Origin: Ichthyophis bannanicus
Taxonomy: Eukaryota > Chordata > Amphibia > Gymnophiona > Ichthyophiidae
NCBI GenBank assembly: GCA_033557465.1
Contig: CM066031.1
Span: 1,667,866,800-1,667,930,799 of the forward strand
DNA length: 64,000 bases
Reading direction: 5' to 3'
A program made the position numbers and the translations under genes. Position 1 is the stretch's first letter; each line of letters opens with the position of its first letter. Below the pieces are notes generated by a model. The model was not told the DNA's origin. It saw nothing but the letters and a program-made list of their open reading frames with translations, and searched no databases. This document shows positions 45,966 to 56,890 of the stretch, piece by piece.

Positions 45966-46578
45966 CTAGAAGGGAATGGATGCTGGGTGAGACTGGAACT
46001 AGAAGGGAGCTGATGTTGGGGGAGGATTAGAATGGGATGGGGCTGGGAGAGTAAAATGGAGAGGGGAAAAATATTTTGTGTGGGAGGGATGAAAAATCTA
46101 CAATTGGCCGGGTATTGGGAGAGTAAGTGGGGATTGAGGATGGAGGGGTAAAATTTGTGTGGATGAAATAAGAATGAGGAAAGAGCAAAAGGATAAAGAT
46201 TAGTATGTTAAAGCAGATGTAGAGAGAGAGGATGGAAAGAAAACTAGAAGAGAGAAGAAAGGACAAATGGACAGCAGACGATGGAGAGTTAGCAGAAAAC
46301 ATGAAGAAACCAGAAGAAAGTGGCTGGAGCAATTGCAACTGAAAAAAAATGCACAAAAGGTAGAAATATATCTCTTTATTTTGAATTTATTAACTGGAAT
46401 ATGAAAGTTCTGGGAAATGTGCATCATTAACGTCTGCGCTTTGTTTGGTACAAGAGGAAATTGATTTATAGTTTTATTTCTACAGTGTTGTTGTACATTC
46501 CAAGTTTGGCTTTTGGGGTTCCCAGTTTAAATTATTGCCTTCCTGTTTCTAAATTGCGATTCCTTGTTTGGTGATGGT

Positions 46579-46887
46579 CTATGTTCTGCATGTGTAACTG
46601 AGCTGAGGTATTCTGTTTATGTAATTCCTATTTGACATTGCCACTTGTTCTCTTTCCCCAGTATTCTCTGAAATGTACTGGTTTAATATTTGCAGTGTTT
46701 CCTTTTGATAGGTAGGGACTGGTGCTTTGTGAGTCCTGGTAATGCTGTCAGGATACAGCGGGTTTGCTATGGGTTCTAAATGGGCAGCGTTTGTAGTAGT
46801 TCCTAATGTGCCTGGCGGTTGGCACTGGATTATAGTAATGTAGAAATCTTTTAGTCTTTCTTTATCCATACACTCATTAAGAGACAT
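46579..46887 (-). CDS. Small conserved ORF in hAT B (102 aa), function unknown
   Basis: Begins MSLNECMDKERLKDFY and is the longest version of the ORF shared by A, B and C. Relative to A it continues past the point where A stops (A has a short insertion carrying TGA) and ends with an SYTCRT-like tail. It starts about 70 bases inside the core boundary. No domain recognised; coding status unproven. Confidence 0.4.
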   Translation of the reverse strand: MSLNECMDKERLKDFYITIIQCQPPGTLGTTTNAAHLEPIANPLYPDSITRTHKAPVPTYQKETLQILNQYISENTGEREQVAMSNRNYINRIPQLSYTCRT

Positions 46888-47170
46888 GTTTACTAAAAGT
46901 TAGTGTATGGTAACATTATGCAAATATTTATGCAAATAAGGCCACTTATGCAAATGAGGCCCCGCACCGAGTCTCCGCACATGGCCCCGCACCCCCCTTG
47001 GGCCGCCCCTGGGGAGAAGCAATAGAAAGCAAGGGGTTGTTACACATTGAGATGAGGCAGAGTATCATGAGGTAGCCATGTCCCGGGTTGTCATCACCAA
47101 GGCACACTGAGGACTTACCCAAGGCACAACAGTGTATCACAGCACACTGGTTGAGAACTCTGCTCTAAAA

Positions 47171-47885
47171 CTCAGTCTTTTGAACATTTAAAAATAACTT
47201 ACTTCTGAAAATCAAATCAGAGATCTCAATTTAAAGGGAGTTTTGCATCCTTTAACAAGTCTGTGTTTCTTCCCATAGAGAGCACTTGAATAGAAGCAAG
47301 AGTTAGTTAGGAATGAACCATGTGCATGGTACTCCTCTCTGCAAGTTATCACAGCAGCCCAAGAGATTGGTCAGTGTGCCCACAAAGAGATTCACAATCT
47401 TACCTGTGAACATTTTGAGGAGACCAAAGTTCAAAAGAAGAGAAAAAGAGTGTCCTAGAAGTGTTCTGCCATTGATGCTAACTGCTAGTTGGAAGCTCTG
47501 AGAGATTGGCATCGAAAAGACCAATGGAAGAGGGATGTAGATATCAGCTAAGTACAAAATGGTAAGTTTATTGATCCATGTTGCATAATGAGGTTCTAAA
47601 TGAATGTTGTTCAAAACATAGTGCTCTGTTGGATTAGGTTATGAAAAGAAGTTGAATGGAAGATTTTAAAGGTGTGAACACATTGGGAGAAAGTTGGAAC
47701 ACAAAATTGTGAAGCATATTTATTGTTCTCATGTAATATTGGTCCAACAAAAAGTTTCAGGATGATGTGTAAATTGGGTATGTGTGGGTTCGGTCCATAT
47801 GCATGTTTATAAAATCGGTACATACCCGTATAATGTCTCATTTTAGAAATGCTGTGATTAGTACTGTCTCTGGCAAATTCATGGC
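47171..47885. other. Unassigned spacer
   Basis: No element boundary or convincing gene. The 103-codon minus-strand ORF (47303-47614) has no recognisable features. Nothing further seen. Confidence 0.35.
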
Positions 47886-48275
47886 AACCAAATGAAAACT
47901 GCTCACCAGAAAGGACAACTTCTGCAGGGAGAGGTAGAACTCAAGTTGTGGGAGGTCCTCAAGCACCATGCTCCTAGGTCACAAAGGTGTCCATGTGAAT
48001 GCCTATCATAAATAAAAACTCTGGATGGGCATCTATCTGTGTATAAATGCTATCTCCGCAACTGAGATAGAGAGGACCTGAAATGCAAGTTCAGGGAGGT
48101 AAAAAGGAGGACCAAGAAGGCGGCCATGGAGAGGAGACTAGATGGCCAGGCTCAGTCCCTCACCTATCTGGAATAACAGGTACTCCAAACAATAGACAAG
48201 GAGACAGTGAGGGGAACTGGTGACCTGGAAACATCAAGAGCCTTCCCAGAGCACAGTAGGCATCTGTAGCATACA
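47886..48275 (+). pseudogene. Harbinger Myb/SANT-like protein remnant
   Basis: In one broken frame the text at about 48070-48230 reads DREDLKCKFREVKRRTKKAA and then MERRLDGQAQSLTYLE, followed by an acidic/threonine-rich stretch. This resembles the end of the Myb/SANT domain and linker of the second protein of Harbinger transposons. Upstream at 47890-48000 is a possible start of the domain. Stops make it inactive. It may belong with the C-terminal piece at 57126-57790. Confidence 0.5.
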
Positions 48276-48689
48276 TTTCTACATGTGTCCTACTTTTCCC
48301 TGCATGCTCTTCCACTTCTTGTTTCTATCTTCCCTAGGCCCAAAGTGTAGGCACGCAAACACTTATCACCCTTATCTCGCAGATGTTACCCATTGTGAAA
48401 ATGTATGTCTCATGCCATGACACAGATGCAGGCAGTGATGGAGACCTGGGTCACAACAATAGTGTCTCAAAGGCATGCAGTTAGGTTGTCCCTACTGCCT
48501 GAAGCAGAAATGCTGTCCAGGCTGCTTTTCTTTTAATCTCCTATCCAGTCCACTCTGTGTGTGTGCAAAGGTTGTGACCCATACAGCTTGGTTGCAGTGG
48601 TCAGGCACTTTTCAGATCAGGAACCTACTACAGCTAAGGGTGCATCAAAGCATCTGAAAGGGAACTTCAAGGCACGCATAGGCCACTCC

Positions 48690-51600
48690 CTGGACCTTCT
48701 GTTATATCCCACCTTGGTCTTCACTATTTTGGCCCTATCCCCTAACTATGCACCAAGCTCATCTTTAGAAATCTTCATGCTATTGACCCATTGGTTCTCT
48801 CCTCCACCGTCTCTTTACCTCTTTCCTGCAGTATGTCATCTGAATTTATTGATGAGGCAGTAGCTTTCTATAACACTGCACCCTCCTCTGCTCTGAAAGC
48901 TCTTGCTCCACCCATGCCATGTCCTGTGAGGCGTACTGTACCTCAACCCTGGCTGCCTTCCACTACCTGCTATCTATGTTCCTGTGCTCGCTCAGCTGAG
49001 CATGCCTGGTTCAAATCCCACACTATTGCGGACTTTTTATACTACAAATTCATGCTTGTCTCTTTCCAGTAAGCCATAGCACTTGCCAAACAAGACTATT
49101 ATGTCCATCTGATTAATTCTCTTGTCTCTGGCCCTCACCATCTCTTTACAACTCTCAACTCTCTCCTCAAGGTGCCTCTGCCTCTGACCCCTCCTTCCCT
49201 TTCTGCCCAAACTCTGACTGACTACTTCCATGACAAAATCTACAAGATCACACTCCAATTCTCCACAAGGTCAGCTACTCCCCCTCCTCCCCCTCTTCAC
49301 TCCCAACCTTCCCCCCCCCCCTCCCATCTCTGCTACCCTTTCTTCCTTTTCTATGATCTCCGAGGAGGAAACTATTCATCTTCTTTCCTCATCCAAACTC
49401 ACTACCTGCTCCTCTGATTCTATTCCCACCCATCTCCTTAGCTCCATCTCCTCCACTGTAGTAGTCCCTTCATCTCTCATATTCTCAACCTATTGATCTT
49501 CACTGAAACTTTCCCTGCAGCCTTCAAGCATGCTGTGGTCACTCTCAAGAAACCCTCATTAGACCCTAACTATCCTTCTCACTATTGACCCATCTCTCTC
49601 CTCCCCTTCATTTCTAAACTACTTGAATGTGCACTTCACTGTCGTTTATTTATTTATTTATTTTTCTTATATACCGCGCTATTCAGCATCAGCACGGTTT
49701 ACATGTAACAGCAACTGTTCAGTGAAGACAATCTACACTGAACTTACAATATAACAGAAATGTACAATTTTAACAGCATAGCTACATTACACATAAGTAG
49801 CTAACTATTTACATGTTGGCTTATCTGAGAATTGCAGATGATTCGGGTGGGGGTAAATGCTATTTGTCAGGTGGAGCAGGGTCTAGTGTGTTCGGTTTCA
49901 ATCCTGTATGGTTATTGCTTGGGTTTTGTCTGTATGTACTACTGGGCGTGTCAAGGTGTGGAAGGTGATCTTGGTCCGCGTAGTGCTGCAGGAAAAGGTG
50001 ATGTTTAATTGCTTTCCTAAATTGGTAGAGGTCCTTGATAGCCCTAATGGCAGGAGGTAGGGCGTTCCAGCACGTGGGTGCATACAGCGTAAATGCTCTG
50101 CTCCTGGCTGTTTGTGAGCATTTCGTGATCTGCCTTGGGAGTATCAAGATGTTGATAGCTACTGATCTTCTTGCCCTGTTAGGGGGAGTAGGCTGGATGA
50201 GGTCAGTTAGTGAAGTAGAGGAACATTTGTTAATAGCTTTATGGATCATCGTCAATACTTTAAAGGCAATCCTACTTTGGATTGGGAGCCAATGTAGGTT
50301 TTTTAGGATGGGGGTTATATGGTCCCTCCTATGTGCTCCAAGTAGAATTCTAGCAGCTGAGTTCATGGCTAGTTGCAGAGGGTTTATTGTGTTCTTTGGG
50401 AGGCCATGTAGTATGGCATTCGCGTAATCAAAATGAGGGGTGACAAGAGCTTGATACACAGTGCGAAAATCTTTAGGTTCAAGTAGCTGTCTCAAGTGAC
50501 GAAGCGACCTTATTTTATTGTATACGGACTTGACCATAATGCTTATTGTTGCCTCAGCTTTCTCTCCTCTCAAGCCCTCCTGGATCCTCACAATCTGGAT
50601 TTTGTCCTTTACATTCTTCTGAAACAGCTCTTGCCAAAGTCTCCAGTGACTTGTTCCTGGCAAAATCCAAGGGCCTTTACTCAATCCTCATTCTTCTTGA
50701 CCTTTCTGCTGCTTTTGATACTGTTGACCACAATCTTCTCCTTGATACCTTTTCCTCACTTGGTTTTAAGGGCTCTGTGCTATCCTGGTTCTCTTCTTAT
50801 CTCTCCCATTGCTCTTTCAGTGTTTGTTCTAGTGGATCCTCCTCTACTGCTATCCCGCTCTCAGTTGGTGTACCCCAAGGATAAGTCTTGGGTTCACTCC
50901 TTTTCTCTCTATATTCCCAGTCACTTGGTGCACTCATCTCTTCACATGGCTTTTAGTATCATCTTTACGTTGATGACTCCCAGATCTACCACTCTACACC
51001 TGAAATCTCTCCAACAATCCAGGCAGAATCTCTGCCTGCCTTTCTGACATTGCTGCTTGGATGTCTCACAGCCACTTGAAATTGAACATGGCCAAAACTG
51101 AGCTTCTTAATTTTCCCCCTAAAACCTCCTCTCCGCCTTCCTCCTTTCTCTGTAGATAACTCTCTACTCTTCCCTGTCTCCTCAGCTTGCAATCTTGGGG
51201 TCGTCTTTGACTCCTCTCTCTCCTTTTCCACACACAACCAACTGATAGCTAAAACCTGCCATTTCTTTCTGTACATCAGCAACAAAATGTACCCATTCCT
51301 TTCTGAACACAGTACTAAAACTCTTATCCACTCCTTAGTCACCTCCCAAATCTAAACTTTTGTAACCTGTGCCTTGCTGGTCTCCCTCTGAGTCATCTTT
51401 CTCCCCTTCAATCTGTTCAATACTCTGCTGCACAGCTAATCTTCCGCCAGCATCGTCATGCTCATATTACCCGTCTTCTCAAGTCTCTTCATTGGCTTCC
51501 TATCCATTTCTGCATCCAGTTCAAACTTCTTCTGCTGACCTGTAAGTGCATTCACTCTGCAGCTCCTCACTACCTTTCCTATCTTATCTCTCCCTACACC

Positions 51601-51962
51601 CCACCTCGGGAACTCCCCTCTTCTGGCAAATCACTTCTATCTGCGCCCTTCTATTGCCAACTCCAGACTTCACTCCTTTCACCTCGCTTCTCCTTATGCC
51701 TGGAACAAACTACCTGAATCTGTACATCAGGTGCCTTCTCTGACCCTTTTCAAATCCAGGCTGAAAACTCACCTCTTTGCTGCCACTTTTGGATCTTGAC
51801 TCACCTGATGTCCTTTGTGCTTCCTTACCATTTCCCCTAGTTGTATCCCATGTCTATAGCTACTGTGCTGTTTATTACATTGTAAGCTCCGATGAGCAGG
51901 GACCATCTTTTAGATGTGTCTGTGCAGCACTCTATACAAATGTTCAATAGTAGTAGTAGTAG
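48690..51962 (+). mobile_element. L2-like LINE split by an inverted L2-like fragment
   Basis: Plus-strand coding remnants run from a pre-RT linker (LTEFIDEAVAFYNTAP-like near 48835) through LLECALHCR-like text to 49640, and resume at about 50540 with the catalytic block [18 protein letters not shown] (50698-50750) and SVGVPQG (50864-50884). The 3' UTR (about 51870-51950) contains 'gtaagctccgatgagcaggg' and ends in a (TAG)n tail at 51945-51962. There are many stops and frameshifts. Confidence 0.82.
49644..50540 (-). mobile_element. L2-like LINE 3' fragment, inverted, inside another L2-like LINE
   Basis: An open minus-strand frame (to 49860) encodes the RT C-terminal region: FDYANAILHGLP, NLHWLPIQSRIAFKVL and CWNALPPAIRAI. 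Its 3' UTR (GTAAACCGTGCTGATGCTGA side) ends at a (AAATA)n tail at 49644-49665, read in reverse. The host LINE resumes on both sides. The reading frame is open over about 220 codons, so the fragment is fairly young. Confidence 0.83.
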
Positions 51963-52352
51963 TCATCTCCACCCTCTTTGCGGTCTTCAACTTAGAAAAG
52001 AGACGGGTCAGGGAAGATATGATAGAGGTCTATAAAATAATGAATGGAGTGGAATGGGTAAACACAGATCAGTTGTTTACTCCTTCAAAAAGTAGAAAGA
52101 GTAGGGGACATGCAATGAAGCTACAATGTAGCATATTTAAGTAATCAGAGAAAATATTTTTTCACTCAACGCATAATCAAACTCTGGAATACGTTACCAG
52201 AGGATGTAGTAAAAGCTATTAGTGTAAATGGATTTAAAACGGGTTTGGGCAAGTTCCTAGAGCAGCGATGGCGAACCTATGGCACGCGTGCCAGCTGTGG
52301 CACGCGAAGGCCTTGCAGCTGGCACGCGGGAAGGTCCGCAATCGAAAAAAAA

Positions 52353-52770
52353 AAAACCAACCCTGTCTGCTGCCGTTGTCGGGGCCGCCGCGGCAGAATC
52401 GAGCGTGCCGCGGGGCCCCCCTGTACCCACCCGGCAGAGCCTGTCCTCCCCGTAGCAGCTCTCTCTTTGGAGCTGCAGTCAGACGCGCCGGCTTGCAGAG
52501 CGCGAAGGGAAGAGTTTCCCTTTCGCGATTCTGTTAAGCCCGCGGGGGCTGATGGGAACTTCCCATCAGCCCCCGCGGGCTTAACAGAGCAGCGAGGGAA
52601 CTCTTCCCTCGCGCTCTGCAAGCCGGCGCGTCTGACTGCAGCTCCAAAGAGAGAGCTGCTACGGGGAGGACAGGCTCTGCCGGGTGGGTACAGGGGGGCC
52701 CCGTGGCACGCTCGATTCTGCCGCGGCGGCCCCGACAACGGCAGCAGACAGGGTTGTTGTTTTTTTTAAT
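52353..52770. repeat. Hairpin of hAT element C
   Basis: Arms of about 200 bases with very few mismatches, from ACCCTGTCTGCTGCCGTTGT (left) to its complement near 52755, apex GATGGGAACTTCCCATC around 52551-52567. The outer 20 bases resemble the outer arm of hAT A; the middle blocks share 'gggaacttcccatcagcccc' with B. Confidence 0.9.
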
Positions 52771-53520
52771 TTTCCCTGGGCTGGGCTGGGCTGGGGGGGG
52801 TGGGGGTTAGGAGTGGTGATGGGCTGGGCTGGGCTGGGCTGGGGGGGTTAGGAGTGGTGATGGGCTGGGCGGGGCTGGGCTGGGGGGGGTTAGGAGTTGT
52901 GATTGGCTGGGCTGGGCTGGGGGGGGGGTTAGGAGTAGTGATGAGCTGGGCTGGGCTGGGCTTGGTGGTGATAGGAGTAGTGATGGGCTGGGGTGGGGGG
53001 GTTAGGAGTGGTGATGGGCACTGGGCTGGGGGGGTTAGGAGTGGTGATGGACACTGGGCTGGCTGGGGGGGGTTAGGAGTGGTGATGGACACTGGGCTGG
53101 CTGGGGGGTTAGGAGTGGTGATGGGCGATGGGCTGGGGGGTTAGGAGTAGTGATGGGCGCTGGGGGGGGGTTAGGAGTGGTGATAGGCGCTGGGGGGGCT
53201 TAAACTAAAAATTGAGTGATGGGGGATTAGGACTGGGAGTGGGCTGATGGGGAGGTTAGGACTGGAAATGGGCTGGTGGGATTAGGACTGGGAGTGGGCT
53301 ATGGGGGGCTAGGACTGGTAATGGGTTGGGGGGGTTGCTAGGACTGGAAATGGGCTGAGTGGAAGGGGGCTTGAACTGCAAATAGCTGTTGGGGATGGGG
53401 CTTGGAATGGAAATGGGCTGAGGGGAAGTGGGGGGCTTGAACTGCAAATAGCTGATGGGGACAGGGCTTGGAATGGAAATGGGCTGAGGGGAAGTGGGGG
53501 GCTTGAAGAAGGGAATGGAT
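52770..53520 (+). repeat. G-rich minisatellite of hAT C
   Basis: The first half has units like GGGCTGGG..GTTAGGAGTGGTGAT; the second half has the ACTGGAAATGGGCTG units seen in B. Low-complexity ORFs on both strands are shadows. Confidence 0.85.
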
Positions 53521-53968
53521 GCTGGGTGAGACTGGAACTAGAAGGGAGCTGATGTTGGGGGAGGATTAGAATGGGATGGGGCTGGGAGAGTAAAATGGAG
53601 AGGGGAAAAATATTTTGTGTAGGAGGGATGAAAAATCTACAATTGGCCAGGTATTGGGAGAGTAATTGGGGATTGAGGATGGAGGGGTAAAATTTGTGTG
53701 GATGAAATAGGAATGAGGAAAGAGCAAAAGGAGAAAGATTAGTATGTTAAAGCAGATGTAGAGAGAGAGAGAATGGAAAAAAAAACTAGAAGAGAGAAGA
53801 AAGGACAAATGGACAGCAGACGATGGAGAGTTAGCAGAAAACATGAAGAAACCAGAAGAAAATGGCTGGACCAATTGCAACTGAAAAAAAATGCACAAAA
53901 GGTAGAACGGTATCTCTTTATTTTGAATTTATTAACTGGAATATGTCAGCTCTGGGAAATGTGCATCA

Positions 53969-54265
53969 TTAACATCTGCGCTTTGTTTGGTACAAGAGGA
54001 AATTCCTATTTGACGTTGCCACTTGTTCTCTTTCCCCAGTATTCACTGAAATGTATTGGTTTAATATTTGCAGTGTTGCCTTTTGATAGGTAGGGTATGG
54101 TGCTTTGTGAGTCCTGGTAATGCTGTCAGGATACGGCGGGTTTGCTATGGGTTCTAAATGGGCAGCGTTTGTAGTAGTTCCTAATGTGCCTGGCGGTTGG
54201 CACTGGATTATAGTAATGTAGAAATCTTTTAGTCTTTCTTTATCCATACACTCATTAAGAGACAT
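53969..54265 (-). pseudogene. Small ORF of hAT C (98 aa) with altered C-terminus
   Basis: Same start (MSLNECMDKERLKDFY) and nearly the same first 85 residues as hAT B. The end differs because of a deletion near 54000 that joins new codons (about 12). Probably a decayed copy. Confidence 0.4.
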
Positions 54266-54639
54266 GTTTACTAAAAGTTAGTGTATGGTAACATTATGCA
54301 AATATTTATGCAAATAAGACCACTTATGCAAATGACGTGCTGGCACTTTGAGGAAATTCTTTGGTTTTGTGCGGCAGTTTGGGCACTCGGGCTCAAAAAG
54401 GTTAGCCATCACTGTCCTAGAGGAAAAGTCCATAAACCATTATTAAGAGGACCAGGGAAATCTACTGCTTACCCCTGGAACAAGCAGCATAGAATTTGTA
54501 TACCTTTTAAAAACCTGACAGTTTACTTGTGACCTGAATTGGACAATGTTGGAAACAGGATACTGGGCTTGATGGACCCTTAGTCTGACCCGGTATGGCT
54601 GTTTCCCTAATTGTCTGCCCCTCTATTGGTTGCTACATC

Positions 54640-56596
54640 TGCCTTGGGTAGGGGCAAGCACACATATATGGGCATCTATGGGTAGTTCGTAGAGTGTGTA
54701 TGCATGCGAGTCATGCCCAGCCAAGGTTTTTGTGGGAGTTGTGTACAGATGAGCGGGTGCTACAGAGGCTGGAGAACTGCTGGTGACGGACCAGTTCCAT
54801 GGAGGATTGTTACAGTCAGCGCAATGCTGCTAACCTCTATCAGAATTCCATTGTGACGACTAAAGGGACCTTCTATTCAAGGCATATCAGACGTGCAGGC
54901 AATCAGCCGCGGATGGTGTTTCGGGTTGTGACCTGGTTGACAGGGGATGGTCATTCTAGTGAAGGGGGCCAGGGGTGGATCCAGACCAGCTGGCGGGATT
55001 CTTTTTGAGTAAAATCTGGATGTTGAAGGTTCAGGTGGCCAACCGGGCCGTTCCTGCATTGCTGGATGCGGGGACCCTAGGAAGGTCTGTGCTGGAGGAG
55101 TTTGTTCTAGTGACGAGCGACCGGGTGGTGCAGCTGTTGGGGTGGTTAGGGAGACTTTCTTGGGCCTGGATCCGGCTCCTATTCAGTGTTTCATATAGGC
55201 CCTAATATGATTACTGGACTGGATTAGGGACCTCCTGAACGTCTTCTTTAGGCAGGGGGTGGTGACTGTCCACCTCAAGGATCAGCTGTTACGCCGGTAC
55301 CTAAGAAGATGGGTGCTGCCCTATAAGGCTGCAGTTATTTTTGCCCCATTTCAAATTTACCTCTTTTGGCCAAGTTAATGGAGAAGAAGGTGGTTTGCCA
55401 AATTAGTTCTTATTTGGAGGATAATCAGTTATTGGGCAGGGGGATTTCCCTCTGTCTGTGGGGTGGAGACGCTGTTTTTGGGCATGCTGGATCGCATTTA
55501 CGGCTGGTTGGATGCAGGGACATTGGCGCTGCTGATATCTCTGGATCTTTCGGCAGCGTTTAATTAGTTGACCGAGCCATCCTGCTGTAGCGTTGACAGT
55601 GCTTGGGTATTAGGGGCCAGGTTTTCAGATGGATTGATTCTTTATGTGTGTGCAACAGTTCAGGTGAAGGATGCAGGTGTCTCCCGGCGGTATGTTTGGG
55701 ACTGGGGAGTCCCTCAGACGTCTCTTCTTTTGCCTCTGCTGTTTAATGTGTACATGTAGCTCCTGAGAGCTCTGGTGAATTCTTATAGACTGCACTTTTT
55801 TGTCTATGCGGACAATCTTCAGCTGAGGTGCTCAACAGGGTGAATGCCTGTCTAGCACAGGTGTCTGAATGGTTAGCAGCTGCCAGTGGCTTGGCCCTCA
55901 ATATTCTTAAGACAGTTTTGCCTCCGCCTTGGGCAGGTTGAGGATTCAAGTTTACGTATTCTTCCGTGAATCGATTCTTGTGACTGCCATGGTGTGAAGA
56001 ATTGCATTCCTTGGGTGTGCTGTTGGCGTGGGAGGGCACTGGCGTTAAGCAAGTGGACCAGGTAGTTCGAGTGGCCTGGCTTAAATTTAAGCTCGTCCAG
56101 CAGGTGCGCTCTTTTCTCAACCTGCTCTCTCTGGGCTTAGTACTGCAAGCTCTAGTACACGGCTCTCTAGATTACTGTAATGTCCTTTATGTAGGGTTGC
56201 CCCAGAGGTCAATCTGCTGATTACAGGTTATTCGTGATGCGGCAGCCTGGGTTCTCCTGGAGGCTGCGGGGAGGGATGTTGCTGGCCAGTTGCACTAGCA
56301 CCTGATACAGGAATGTTGTGCCTTTAACCTGCTGGTAGTTGTTTATCGTGTTATGACTGATGGTTGTCTGACATATTTGTGTGATGTGCTGGTGTGGTAT
56401 GCACCAGGGAGGGCTTTGCAGTCCTCCCAGAGGAAACTGCTGGAGGTACCAGGGGAACTGTGGTAAGGTTGAGGAGGAGGGGCCTGCTTTGTTTTGTTTC
56501 CTTCCTGACTGCTATTTTGCTTTTTGTAAACCCTCTTGATTGACGCTGTCAGAATGGGGGTTAAAATGCTTGTAAATAAATAAAAATAAATAAATA
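54640..56596 (+). mobile_element. L2/CR1-group LINE, decayed
   Basis: Blocks in order: pre-RT linker (TKGTFYSRHIRRAGNQPR near 54865), AKLMEKKVVCQISSYLED (55366-55420), an LDLSAAFN-like block near 55540-55565, the VPQTSLLLPLLFNVYM block (55710-55757), FVYADNLQL-like text near 55797 (YADD changed to YADN), SLDYCNVLYVGLPQR (56170-56210), and a tail of AAATAAATAAAAATAAATAAA at about 56574-56595. Stops and frameshifts throughout. Confidence 0.82.
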
Positions 56597-56715
56597 TTGG
56601 TGCATATGCATCACTGTGGGTGTGGTAATGGCATGTATGTGACACCTATACCTCCTACACCCCTACTAACACCCACTCCCAATGGGCATTGTTGAATATA
56701 TAGCTCAAAGTAGAT

Positions 56716-56890
56716 ATTTTATTTTTTATTTATTTTATTTATTTATTAGTATTTGTTACCGCCTTTCGTGAAGCAAGGCGGTTTACATTGAACTGAACAT
56801 TTACATTGAACAAGATAAACATTATTATACATTAAACTTAAAATATTTTTACATGAAAAAACAAGTAACTTGGGGTAAAAGGGGAAGGGG
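56716..56890 (-). mobile_element. L2-like LINE 3' end, inverted
   Basis: Read in reverse: 'cgccttgcttcacgaaaggc' of an L2-type 3' UTR, then a (TAAA)n tail at 56716-56750. 5' limit uncertain. Confidence 0.7.

Larger units (their letters stand above)
44144..47011 (-). mobile_element. hAT element B (2868 bp, non-autonomous, hairpin plus minisatellite)
   Basis: Ends CAGGGCCGGCCC and the complement CAGGGGCGGCCC, with a perfect 8-bp duplication GGGAGAAG (44136-44143, 47012-47019). In plus-strand order: unique end (to about 44243), hairpin (44244-44640), G-rich minisatellite (44650-45965), core with splice-acceptor-like site (near 46345) and small ORF (46579-46887), unique end (46961-47011). The core is nearly the same as in A and C, while the terminal 50-100 bases are unrelated to theirs. 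It lies inside hAT D. Confidence 0.92.
43635..47162. mobile_element. hAT element D, disrupted by hAT B
   Basis: Left end CAGTGCTTTTCAACC.., right end complementary to CAGAGTTCTCAACC... Flanks CTCTAAAG (43627-43634) and CTCTAAAA (47163-47170) agree at 7 of 8. Without the nested element B it is about 650 bases and has no coding sequence. A 'gtggcaca' block near the left end is mirrored by 'tgtgatacactg' near the right. Confidence 0.72.
52263..54414 (-). mobile_element. hAT element C (2152 bp, non-autonomous, hairpin plus minisatellite)
   Basis: Ends CAGCGATGGCGAACC and complement CAGTGATGGCTAACC, with a perfect 8-bp duplication TCCTAGAG (52255-52262, 54415-54422). Order: unique end (to about 52352), hairpin (52353-52770), G-rich minisatellite (52770-53520), core with acceptor-like site (near 53882) and small ORF (53969-54265), unique end (54335-54414). 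The termini are of a different hAT family from A and B. A small deletion relative to B lies near 54000. Confidence 0.92.
51965..54610 (+). mobile_element. CR1 LINE 3' end, split by hAT C
   Basis: Left part (to 52262) carries a DMIEVYKIMNGVEWVN-like motif and the C-terminal FFTQRI/WNTLP-like region. Right part (54423-54610) ends in the CR1-type UTR with 'gggcttgatggacccttagt' and 'ctgacccggtatggc', as in CR1 of turtles and crocodilians. The split is exactly at the hAT C target duplication. Confidence 0.85.
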
